The notes under the pieces were generated by a model, which was not told where the DNA came from, ran no database searches, and worked only from the letters and a program-made list of their open reading frames with translations. Source: Streptomyces tendae (GTDB taxonomy: Bacteria; Actinomycetota; Actinomycetes; Streptomycetales; Streptomycetaceae). From it: a DNA stretch of 64,000 nucleotides. Below are positions 51,503 through 59,048 of the stretch, piece after piece (position 1 is the first letter of the stretch; each line of letters begins with the position of its first letter). The position numbers and the translations under genes were made by a program. Location of the stretch: the NCBI RefSeq assembly GCF_014650435.1, contig NZ_BMUY01000010.1, positions 124,001-188,000 on the forward strand, read 5' to 3'.

Positions 51503-52252
51503 CTACGGGCGCGCCCGCCGCAGCGCCGGGTGGTCCGCCACCACCGTGCACGAGCCCGGCGCGATCTCCGTGAACCCGGCGTCGCGCACCACCGGCAGGC
51601 CGCCCGTGGTGAGGCCGGTCCAGCGGGCCGGGTCCGCGGTGCGCACCGACAGCGGGAAGCCCGCGTCGCGCCACGCCGCCCGCTCCCCGTCGGACAGCTC
51701 CCACCAGGCGAGCTGCGCACCGTGGCCCGCCTGGGCCATCGCCTTGCCCGCCGACATGTCCAGGTCCGGGTTCAGCCAGAGCACCGGCGCGGCGGGGTCG
51801 GCGTCGGCCGGCGGCTCGGGGTCGTCGAGGTCGGTGCCGGACACCTGGAGGCGGGCCAGGTCCTTGGGCCAGCCGTCCAGGGGGACGGGCGGGAAGACCC
51901 GCACCTCGGCGGTCTTGCCGGTGACGGTGATGCCGGGCAGGGCCTCGGCCCGCCGCCACTCCGCGCCGCGGGCCCGCCGCACGACCTTGCGGATGCGGGC
52001 GTCCTGCCAGTCCCGCATGGCCCGCGCCCACGCGCCGTCGCCGGTCGACCGCTCGTCGCCGAGCATCACCAGCACCGCCCGGGCCGCGGTCTCCAGCGCG
52101 TCGGTACGGGGCGGCGGCGCCGCCCGCTCGATGCGCACCACCAGGGGCAGCACGAACTGCGGCGCGAGGTCGCGGTCCCCGGGCTCGGGGCGGAAGGGGC
52201 TGTCGGAGACGGGAACGGGCGCGGGGACGGGTGTCGTCGGGTCGTTGCTCAC
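51503..52252 (-). CDS. PTH2-like peptidyl-tRNA hydrolase domain protein
   Basis: 249 residues, GTG 52252 with GGAGGAC upstream. The first 130 residues are unlike known domains to my eye (LVVRIERAAPPPRTDALETAARAVLVMLGDERS). The last 100 look like archaeal/eukaryotic-type PTH2: LNPDLDMSAGKAMAQAGHGAQLAWWEL (the K-x2-AQ-x-x-HG motif) and VVRDAGFTEIAPGSCTVVA (DAG-T-I-PG). PTH2 frees tRNA from peptidyl-tRNA. The extra N-terminal region and weak conservation leave activity open. Divergent from the ABC genes. Confidence 0.65.
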   Translation of the reverse strand: MSNDPTTPVPAPVPVSDSPFRPEPGDRDLAPQFVLPLVVRIERAAPPPRTDALETAARAVLVMLGDERSTGDGAWARAMRDWQDARIRKVVRRARGAEWRRAEALPGITVTGKTAEVRVFPPVPLDGWPKDLARLQVSGTDLDDPEPPADADPAAPVLWLNPDLDMSAGKAMAQAGHGAQLAWWELSDGERAAWRDAGFPLSVRTADPARWTGLTTGGLPVVRDAGFTEIAPGSCTVVADHPALRRARP

Positions 52253-52296
52253 GTCCTCCAGTCTGCCAACCCGCGCGCCTGGGAGAGTATGGCCCC

Positions 52297-53157
52297 ATGC
52301 GACGCGAGCTACGGCTGGACGGCGTGGGACGCCGCTACGCCCTGCGCGGCCCCTGGGTGCTGCGCGGGGTCGATCTGGCGGTGGAGCCCGGCACCCTCGT
52401 CCGCGTCGAGGGTGCCAACGGCACCGGCAAGTCGACGCTGCTGCGCCTGCTCGCCGGGATCGACGCGCCCACCGAGGGCCGCGTCACCGGCCGTCCGCGC
52501 ACGGCCTACGTCCCCGAACGCTTCCCGCCCGCCCTGCCCTTCACCGCCGCGCGGTACCTCACCCACCTCGGCACCGTCCACGGGCTCTCCCGCCGGACGG
52601 CGGCCCGTGCCGCGGGGCAGTGGCTGGAGCGGCTGGGCGCCGCGGGGTACGCGGACACCCCGCTGACCAGGCTGTCCAAGGGCAGCAGCCAGAAGGTGGC
52701 GGTGGCGCAGGCGCTGCTCGCCGAGCCGGAGCTGCTGGTGCTCGACGAGGCATGGACGGGGCTCGACGCCGAGGCGCGGGCGGAGCTGGAACGGGCGGTG
52801 GCCGAACGGACGGCGGACGGCGGGACCGTGGTCTTCGTCGACCACGATCCGGGCCGCCTGGCCGGGGCGAGCGACGCTGTGTACGTCGTGCGCGACGGCA
52901 CCCTGCACCGCCGTACCGGACTGGAACCGGAACCGATGCCGTCCGGGCCCCGGGTGGTCGTACGGGTCCAGGGTCCGCCCGGTGCCGCACTGCCCGGCGA
53001 CGTGCGCCGAACGGCCGCGTCGGCGGAGGAGTCCGGCCCCGGCTGCCACACGCTCACCGTCCCCGCCTCGCACTCCGACGTCCTGCTGCGCACCCTGCTG
53101 ACCGCCCGGCCGCCCTGGCACGTGGTGGGCGTGCACGCCCCGGAGGACCGCCGATGA
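52297..53157 (+). CDS. ABC transporter ATP-binding protein
   Basis: 286 residues from ATG 52297. Walker A GANGTGKST, signature LSKGSSQKVAVA, Walker B LLVLDEAWTGLD, and switch VFVDHD (Asp-His-Asp variant). A C-terminal accessory region (about 215-286: VVVRVQGPPGAALPGDV...) follows. The signature SKGS in place of SGGQ is seen in CcmA/NatA-like exporters. Paired with the overlapping membrane gene downstream; most likely an export or drug-resistance-type half system. Confidence 0.82.
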   Translation: MRRELRLDGVGRRYALRGPWVLRGVDLAVEPGTLVRVEGANGTGKSTLLRLLAGIDAPTEGRVTGRPRTAYVPERFPPALPFTAARYLTHLGTVHGLSRRTAARAAGQWLERLGAAGYADTPLTRLSKGSSQKVAVAQALLAEPELLVLDEAWTGLDAEARAELERAVAERTADGGTVVFVDHDPGRLAGASDAVYVVRDGTLHRRTGLEPEPMPSGPRVVVRVQGPPGAALPGDVRRTAASAEESGPGCHTLTVPASHSDVLLRTLLTARPPWHVVGVHAPEDRR

Positions 53158-53828
53158 CCGCTCTGCTGCGCTACCAGACCGCGCTCCTGCTGCGTTCCCA
53201 GCGCTGGCTGCCGCCCGTCGTCCTGTACGCCGCCGCGCTCGGCATCGGGGTGCAGGGCGGGCAGCCGGTGCTCGACTCGCTGGGCTGGGCGGCGGCCGTG
53301 CTGCTGCCGGTCGCGGCCTGGCTGGTGCGGATCTGCGTCACGTCCGAGCCGCCCGCCGCGCGGGGATGCGTGTCGGCGGCGCGCGGTCCGGCGCGGGCCC
53401 ACCTGGCCCCCGTGCTCGTGGCGCTGGCCGCCGCGGTGGTCCTGGGCGCGGCGGCGACCGTCGTCGTGACGCTGGTCAGCGACCCCGTCAGCACCGGTCG
53501 CGCCACGCGCGTGCCCCCGCTCCCGGCGGCCGGTGCCGGGCTGCTCGCCGCCCTGGTGTGCGCCCTGCTCGGCACCGCCGTCGGCGCGCTCACCGCCTGG
53601 CCGGTGCTGCGCTCGCCCGGACGTGCGGTCCCCGCCCTGCTGCTGGCGGCCCTGCTGGCGCTGGTGGCGTCGGGGTCCCCGGCGCGGGCGGCGGTCGGCG
53701 ACCTGGTCGCCGGGTCGAAGTCGGGCGCGGTCCCGCTGCCCCTGCTGCCGCTGGCCGGGGCGGTGGTCGTCGCCGTGGTCGCGGTCGCCGCGGCCTGTGT
53801 GCTCAGCTCGCGCAGACCTTCAGCCTGA
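53154..53828 (+). CDS. ABC transporter membrane subunit
   Basis: 224 residues, ATG 53154 overlapping the ATPase stop (ATGA), GGAGGA six bases upstream. About six hydrophobic segments, short Arg/Pro loops, no cofactor motif. ABC-2-like in layout (RYQTALLLRSQRWLPPVVLYAAAL at the N-terminus). It should form the channel for the ATPase encoded just before it. It runs tail-to-tail into the next gene, the two stops overlapping by 9 bp. Confidence 0.72.
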   Translation: MTALLRYQTALLLRSQRWLPPVVLYAAALGIGVQGGQPVLDSLGWAAAVLLPVAAWLVRICVTSEPPAARGCVSAARGPARAHLAPVLVALAAAVVLGAAATVVVTLVSDPVSTGRATRVPPLPAAGAGLLAALVCALLGTAVGALTAWPVLRSPGRAVPALLLAALLALVASGSPARAAVGDLVAGSKSGAVPLPLLPLAGAVVVAVVAVAAACVLSSRRPSA

Positions 53829-54047
53829 GCAGGCGGTGCGCTGCGCCTCCTGCCACTCGCAGACCGGGCAGAGCGTGATGCCCCTGTACGACTCCGGGTA
53901 CTCCGTGGGCTCCCGGCACTGCACGCACTCGGCGTACGGCGGGCCGTCGGCCTTCGGCGGCCGGGGCGCGTCGATCAGGCAGTAGCCGCCGGGCTCGCAG
54001 CCGGTGCCGTCCGCGCCGTTCGGGTCCTGGCCGTGGTCGCTGTCCAT
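53820..54047 (-). CDS. Small zinc-ribbon-like protein
   Basis: 75 residues, too short to stand out by length. Start ATG 54047 has TACGCT and six bases before it (leaderless type). Two CxxC knuckles are visible: AECVQCREPTEYP and TLCPVCEWQEAQ, with further Cys in GTGCEPGGYC, so a structural Zn site is likely. No known function. Overlaps the 3' end of the ABC membrane gene by 9 bp on the other strand. Confidence 0.65.
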   Translation of the reverse strand: MDSDHGQDPNGADGTGCEPGGYCLIDAPRPPKADGPPYAECVQCREPTEYPESYRGITLCPVCEWQEAQRTACSG

Positions 54048-54064
54048 GTCTCCAGCGTAGGACG

Positions 54065-54943
54065 TCAGGCGTGCCCGTTCGCGGCGCCGATCAGTTCCGA
54101 GACCTTCGCGAAGCGGTACCCCTGGCGGCGCAGCTCCGGCACCACCGCCCGCACCACCTTCTCGGTCACCGGGGCGGCGCTGCGCGTGCAGTGCATGACG
54201 ACGACCGAACCCGGCCGTACCCCGTCGAGCACCTGCCGGGTCACCGCGTCGGCGTCCGTGGCGAAGGCGTCCCCGCTCACCACGTCCCACTGCACGGCGG
54301 TGACCCCGGTGGCCGACAGCTCCTCGAGGGCCGCCTTGTCGTAACAGCCGCCGGGGAAGCGGAAGTACGGCATCGGATGCGCCACCCCGGCCTTCTCGAA
54401 GGCGGTGTACGCCCGCTCCAGGTCCGAGCGCATGCGGTCCGCGGAGACGGTGGGCAGGCCGTAGCAGTCGTCGGTGTAGGCGTAGTGGCTGTAGGAGTGG
54501 TTGGCGATCTCGAACCGCGGGTCCCGGCCGATGGAGCGGGCCTCGTCCGGGTACTCCTCGGCCCAGCGGCCGGTCATGAACACCGTGGCCGGCACCTTCA
54601 GCTCCCGCAGCGCCGCGATCAGCCCCGGGTTGTCGAACCGCTCGCCCGACGCCGCCCGTGGCCCCTGGTCGGCGGTCATGTCGGCGTCGAAGGTGAGGGC
54701 GACCAGCTTGCCGTCCTTCGCGCCGCCCTTCGTGCCGCCCGTGCGCGGGCCGTGCTCGAAGACGGGGGTCAGGCCCGCGGGGCCGGGGGCGAGGGTGGGC
54801 GTGGGCGTCCGGGAGGCGGACGGGGACGGGGCGGGAGCCGAGGGTGCCGGGCGGGGGGCCACCTCGGTCCCGGTGGTTCCGCAGGCGGTGAGGGCGGCGC
54901 CCAGGACACAGAGCGCGGCGGCGTGTCGTACGAGAGGGATCAC
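54065..54943 (-). CDS. Polysaccharide deacetylase (NodB-domain) lipoprotein
   Basis: 292 residues, GTG 54943, leaderless-type (-10 TACGTT at 54950-54955, six bases before). Signal peptide with lipobox LTACG, then a Pro/Ser/Thr linker and the NodB domain. Motifs: ALTFDADMT (TFDDG replaced by TFDAD), HSYSH metal His pair in IANHSYSHYAY, FRFPGGCYD and VVMHCTR. It should remove acetyl groups from an extracellular polysaccharide such as chitin-like or peptidoglycan-linked GlcNAc. The changed first motif keeps both Asp residues. Confidence 0.85.
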   Translation of the reverse strand: MIPLVRHAAALCVLGAALTACGTTGTEVAPRPAPSAPAPSPSASRTPTPTLAPGPAGLTPVFEHGPRTGGTKGGAKDGKLVALTFDADMTADQGPRAASGERFDNPGLIAALRELKVPATVFMTGRWAEEYPDEARSIGRDPRFEIANHSYSHYAYTDDCYGLPTVSADRMRSDLERAYTAFEKAGVAHPMPYFRFPGGCYDKAALEELSATGVTAVQWDVVSGDAFATDADAVTRQVLDGVRPGSVVVMHCTRSAAPVTEKVVRAVVPELRRQGYRFAKVSELIGAANGHA

Positions 54944-55029
54944 CGTACGAACGTAGGAGTGGGATGTTCGGTTTGTATGACTACGTCCGTCGACGTGCCG
55001 CCACTCTCACCCGCCCGGTCCAGCCGGTG

Positions 55030-56553
55030 TCAGATGTCCCGCTGCTCCAGCGGCTTGGTCGCCGGGCCCTCCAGCACCGTGCCGTCCGTGGCGAAACGGG
55101 AGCCGTGGCAGGGGCACTCCCAGGCGCGCTCGGCCGCGTTGAAGTCGACCAGGCAGCCCAGGTGGGTGCAGCGCGGCGAGACGGCGTGCAGCGCGCCCTC
55201 CTCGTCCCGGTAGACCGCGAGCCGGTCGCCGCCCGCCCGGACCACCGCGCCCTCGCCCGGCGGCAGCGCGTCCACCGGCGGCGCGGGCCGCAGCCGGTCG
55301 CCGACGAAGTGCCGGGCCACCTCGGCCTGCGTCTTGAGCAGCGCGGGCGCCTCACGCACCGCCGTGCGCAGCCGGCGCGGGTCGTACAGCCCGCTCCAGG
55401 CGCACTCCTCGCCGGCGATCTGCGCGGTGAGCAGCCGGCCCGCCATCATGCCGCCGCTCAGTCCCCAGCCGCCGAAGCCGGTGGCGACGTAGGTGTGGTG
55501 CGCGCCCGGGTGCAGCGGGCCCGCCATCGGCACGGTGTCGGTCGGGTCGATGTCCTGCGTGGCCCAGGCGTGGGTGCGCTCGACGCCGGGGAAGTGCTCG
55601 TCCGCCCAGGCGGCCAGCCGCTCGAAGCGCTCTCGGGTGTCGCCCGTGCCCGGCGTGAAGTGCTCCCCGGTGACGAGGAGCAGCCGACGGCCCGGCTCGT
55701 CCAGGGGCGCCGTACGCACCGAGCGGGTGTTCTCCTCCGGCGTGATGTACATGCCGTCGACGTCGCGGTCCGCCTCGATCGCCCCGGCGACGACCAGCTC
55801 GCGGCGCGGGGAGAGACGGGCGAAGAGCAGCGCCCGGTCGAAGATCGGGTAGTGCGTGGCGACCACGACGTCCCGGGCGGTGACCGTCGCCCCCGCTTCG
55901 GTCCGCACCCGGCACGGCTCGCCCTCGTCCAGGCCCTGGACGGTGGTGCCCTCGAAGATCCGCCCACCGTGCGCCTCCAGGTCCGCGGCGAGGGCCAGCA
56001 GGTACTTCAGGGGGTGGAACTGGGCCTGCCCGGTCACCTTCACGGCGCCTGCCACCGGGAACGGCAGCCCGGTCTCCGTCACGAACGACGCCGGCAGCCC
56101 GGCCTCCTTCGCGGCCGTCGCCTCCGCCCGCACCTCGTCCACGCGGCCGGGGTCGCGGACGTACGTGTACGCGTCGCGCGTCTCCCAGTCGCAGTCGATG
56201 CCCAGCTCCGCGACGATCCCGGCGGCGCGCTCGATCGCCTCGGACTGCGAGCGGGCGTACAGGCGGGCGCCCTCGGGGCCGCGGGTGCGGCGCAGCCTGT
56301 CGTAGACCAGGGTGTGCTGGACGGTCAGCTTGGCGCTGGTGTACCCGGTGACACCGGCGGCGACCCGCCCGGCCTCCAGCACCGCCACGCTCCGCCCGGT
56401 CCGGGTCAGCTCCCAGGCCGTACTGAGCCCGGCGACACCCGCGCCGATCACGGCGACATCGACGTCGAGATCCTCGGCGAGCGCGGGACGGGGCGCACCG
56501 CCCGGTGCCGTCTGAAGCCAGTACGAGCCGTTGACCTGCACGTTCTGAGTCAT
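55030..56553 (-). CDS. FAD-dependent oxidoreductase with C-terminal Rieske domain
   Basis: 507 residues. A DadA-like FAD domain (VIGAGVAGLSTAWELTRTGRSVAVLEAGRVAAGVTGYTSAK) fills the first 400. A Rieske [2Fe-2S] domain follows (about 420-505) with Cys-x-His in RCTHLGCLVDFN and Cys-x-x-His in CPCHGSRF. ATQDIDPTDTVPMAG and YVATGFGGWGLSGGMM belong to the substrate/FAD part. The fused layout suggests electrons pass from a reduced substrate through FAD to the cluster. Substrate unknown; an amine or amino acid is typical for the family. Confidence 0.85.
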   Translation of the reverse strand: MTQNVQVNGSYWLQTAPGGAPRPALAEDLDVDVAVIGAGVAGLSTAWELTRTGRSVAVLEAGRVAAGVTGYTSAKLTVQHTLVYDRLRRTRGPEGARLYARSQSEAIERAAGIVAELGIDCDWETRDAYTYVRDPGRVDEVRAEATAAKEAGLPASFVTETGLPFPVAGAVKVTGQAQFHPLKYLLALAADLEAHGGRIFEGTTVQGLDEGEPCRVRTEAGATVTARDVVVATHYPIFDRALLFARLSPRRELVVAGAIEADRDVDGMYITPEENTRSVRTAPLDEPGRRLLLVTGEHFTPGTGDTRERFERLAAWADEHFPGVERTHAWATQDIDPTDTVPMAGPLHPGAHHTYVATGFGGWGLSGGMMAGRLLTAQIAGEECAWSGLYDPRRLRTAVREAPALLKTQAEVARHFVGDRLRPAPPVDALPPGEGAVVRAGGDRLAVYRDEEGALHAVSPRCTHLGCLVDFNAAERAWECPCHGSRFATDGTVLEGPATKPLEQRDI

Positions 56554-56620
56554 GCGGCCCGGGTACCCCGTGGCCGCGGCTTCAGTGACCGGACGCTGCG
56601 CCCCGCCTGCAACCCGGCCG

Positions 56621-58003
56621 CTACCCGCGCCAGGGACCCGTCACGGCGAAGGTGGTGCCGGGCGTGTAGCAGTTGACGAACATGGTGTCGCCGTCCGGGG
56701 AGAAGGTGACGCCGGCGAACTCACCCCACTCGGGCTCCTCCTCGGTGCCGATGTTCTGCGCGCCCCGGGCCATGGCGTACACCTCGCCGCGCCGGGTCAC
56801 GCCGAAGACGTGCTGCGCGCCGTTGCCGTCCTCGCAGACCATGAGGCCGCCGCTGGGCGCCAGGCAGATGTTGTCCGGGGACTCGCCGGGCAGCTGCACG
56901 TCGGTGTCCGGGCCGAAGACGATCACCAGGGTGAGCCGGCGCCGCTCGGGGTCGTAGCGCCAGATCTGGCCGTAGTGGTCGGCGGCGGAGCCCTCGTCGC
57001 TGTGGGCGAAGGACGACACGAAGTACACGCTCCGCCCGCCCCAGTAGCAGCCCTCCAGCTTCTGGGCGTGGGTGATGCCGCCCCGGCCGAAGTCCTGGAA
57101 GCGGATCGGTGTCCCGTCGGCCAGCGGGTCGGGGACGTCCACCCACTCGATGCGGTCGAAGGTGGCGCCCGTCTCCTGGATCGAGGACAGGTCGGGCACG
57201 CCTGGCACGCGCATCGCCTGGAGCCTGCCGCCCGCCCGCAGGGAGCCCCGGCCGCCCAGCGGCTTCTCGGGCAGGAACCGGTAGAAGAGGCCGAACGGCC
57301 GGTCGAAGGCGTCCTCCGTCTCGTAGACGACCCCGCGCCGCGGGTCCACGGCGATCGCCTCGTGCTGGAAGCGGCCCATCGCGGTCAGCGGCACCGCGCC
57401 GGTGCGGTGCGGGTCGACCGGGTCGACCTCGAAGATGAAGCCGTGGTCCTTGGTGTAGCCGTTGGTCCCCGCCCGGTCCTCGGTCTCCTCGCAGGTCAGC
57501 CAGGTGTGCCAGGGCGTCGGCCCGCCCGCGCAGTTGACCGCCGTACCGGCGATGGCGACCCGCTCGGACAGGACGTGGTTGCGGGAGTCCAGCTCCAGCG
57601 CCGTACAGCCGCCCTTGCCCTCCGGGTCGTACGTCAGACCCTCGACGGTGGGGACGGGGACGCGGCCGTCGGCGCGGTTCTCGTGGTTGCGGACCAGGTG
57701 GGTGGTGCGGCCGTGTCTGCCGGAGGAACGCCCGGGGAAGGCGGACATGCCGTCGTGGTTGGACGGCACCGGGCCCTCCCCGGAGCGCAGCCGGTCGCCC
57801 TCGCGGGACAGCACCCGGTAGCGGAAGCCCCGGGGCAGGTCCAGCAGGCCGTCGGGGTCGGGGACCAGGGGGCCGTAGCCCGTGCGGCCCAGGGACTGGG
57901 CGGCCGCGGTGCCGGCGAAGAGTTCGGAGAGGGCGCCGGTGAAGGCGATGCCTGCGCCCAGGGCTCCGGTACGGGCGAGCACCTGGCGGCGGGTTGCGGA
58001 CAT
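56621..58003 (-). CDS. Tat-exported PhoX-family phosphatase (DUF839)
   Basis: 460 residues. Twin-arginine signal SATRRQVLARTGALGAG with a cleavage site near GTAAA, so exported folded, as expected for a Fe/Ca metalloenzyme. PhoX propeller blocks: LPRGFRYRVLSREGDRL, NHDGMSAFPG, LVRNHEN, GGPTPWHTWLTCEETEDRAG, RFQHEAIAVDPRRGVVYETEDAF, SPDNICLAPSGGLMVCEDGNG and FSPDGDTMFVN. The HTWLTCEE acid patch binds metal. It hydrolyses phosphate esters outside the cell. RBS AGGAAGG lies upstream. Confidence 0.87.
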   Translation of the reverse strand: MSATRRQVLARTGALGAGIAFTGALSELFAGTAAAQSLGRTGYGPLVPDPDGLLDLPRGFRYRVLSREGDRLRSGEGPVPSNHDGMSAFPGRSSGRHGRTTHLVRNHENRADGRVPVPTVEGLTYDPEGKGGCTALELDSRNHVLSERVAIAGTAVNCAGGPTPWHTWLTCEETEDRAGTNGYTKDHGFIFEVDPVDPHRTGAVPLTAMGRFQHEAIAVDPRRGVVYETEDAFDRPFGLFYRFLPEKPLGGRGSLRAGGRLQAMRVPGVPDLSSIQETGATFDRIEWVDVPDPLADGTPIRFQDFGRGGITHAQKLEGCYWGGRSVYFVSSFAHSDEGSAADHYGQIWRYDPERRRLTLVIVFGPDTDVQLPGESPDNICLAPSGGLMVCEDGNGAQHVFGVTRRGEVYAMARGAQNIGTEEEPEWGEFAGVTFSPDGDTMFVNCYTPGTTFAVTGPWRG

Positions 58004-58092
58004 GACGGTGACCTTCCTGCTGGCGGACAGGACTGTGACCCGCCGTGTCTATCACCTGCCAGGAGTCCCGGGAACCACGCGCGTAGCTCGTG

Positions 58093-58878
58093 TCACCGCC
58101 CGACCGGCTGCTCCGGGTGCTCCTGCGCCTTCTCCAGGAACCGCAGCAGCTCCACCGGGAAGGGCAGCACCAGGGTGGAGTTCTTCTCGGCGGCGACCGC
58201 CACGACCGTCTGGAGCAGCCGCAGTTGCAGGGCCGCCGGCGTCTCGGACATCTGCCGGGCCGCCTCCGCGAGCACCTTCGACGCCTGCAGTTCGGCGTCC
58301 GCGTTGATCACCCGGGCGCGCCGCTCCCGGTCGGCCTCGGCCTGCCGGGCCATCGAGCGCTTCATGGTGTCCGGCAGCGAGACGTCCTTGATCTCGACCC
58401 GGTCGATCTGCACGCCCCAGCCGACCGCGGGGCTGTCGATCATCAGCTCGAGACCCTGGTTCAGCTTCTCCCGGTCGGACAGCAGGTCGTCCAGGTCGCT
58501 CTTGCCGATGATGGAGCGCAGCGAGGTCTGCGCCATCTGCGAGACGGCGAACCGGTAGTCCTCGACCCGGACCAGCGCGTTGGCCGCGTCGACGACCTTG
58601 AAGTACACCACCGCGTCCACCCGCACCGTGACGTTGTCGCGGGTGATGCCCTCCTGCGCGGGCACGGGCAGCGTGACGATCTGCAGGTTCACCTTGTGCA
58701 GCCGGTCCACGAACGGCACGATCATCGTGAACCCGGGACCGCGCACCTCGCCCGCGAGTCGTCCGAGCCGGAAGACCACCCCGCGTTCGTACTGCCGGAC
58801 GACCCGCGCCGCCGCGGCGACGTAGAGGACGCCCGCGCTGCCGACGGCCGCGGCCGCGGTCAGAAGCTCCTGGACCAT
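58093..58878 (-). CDS. Slipin / SPFH (band 7) membrane protein
   Basis: 261 residues from ATG 58878 with GAGGAGG five bases upstream. One N-terminal helix, then an SPFH domain: RVVRQYERGVVFRLGRLAGEVRGPGFTMIVPFVDRLHKVNLQ, ITRDNVTVRVDAVVYFKV, GWGVQIDRVEIKDVSLP, and a helical tail rich in Ala/Arg/Glu (SMARQAEADRERRARVINADAELQAS). Slipins oligomerise on the membrane and scaffold proteases or other proteins; no NfeD-type partner gene is adjacent here. Preceded by a strong hairpin, so it has its own promoter. Confidence 0.87.
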   Translation of the reverse strand: MVQELLTAAAAVGSAGVLYVAAAARVVRQYERGVVFRLGRLAGEVRGPGFTMIVPFVDRLHKVNLQIVTLPVPAQEGITRDNVTVRVDAVVYFKVVDAANALVRVEDYRFAVSQMAQTSLRSIIGKSDLDDLLSDREKLNQGLELMIDSPAVGWGVQIDRVEIKDVSLPDTMKRSMARQAEADRERRARVINADAELQASKVLAEAARQMSETPAALQLRLLQTVVAVAAEKNSTLVLPFPVELLRFLEKAQEHPEQPVGR

Positions 58879-58927
58879 GGCGACCTCCTCACTCGGAGGA
58901 CGGTTTTTCACCCTTTCTGTCACGATA

Positions 58928-58974
58928 GGCCCGCCGCCGGGTCCAGGGCCATGCCCGGGACCCGGCGGCGGGCC
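58928..58974 (-). terminator. Terminator after the SulP/carbonic anhydrase operon
   Basis: Perfect 17-bp arms 58928-58944 and 58958-58974 with a 13-nt loop, between the SulP stop and the slipin gene. Confidence 0.82.
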
Positions 58975-59003
58975 TCCCGCTGTGCGCCGGTATGCCGCAC
59001 CCG

Positions 59004-59048
59004 GCCTGCTACACGCCGGCGTGCTACACCCCGGCCTGCTACACGCCG
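59004..59048. repeat. Three 15-bp tandem repeats across the SulP stop codon
   Basis: Units 59004-59018, 59019-59033 and 59034-59048 (GCCTGCTACACGCCG with two changes in the middle unit). On the minus strand each unit contains the codons for Ala-Gly-Val and a TAG stop, so the last residues and stop of the transporter have been copied twice downstream. This looks like a replication-slippage minisatellite. Confidence 0.85.
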
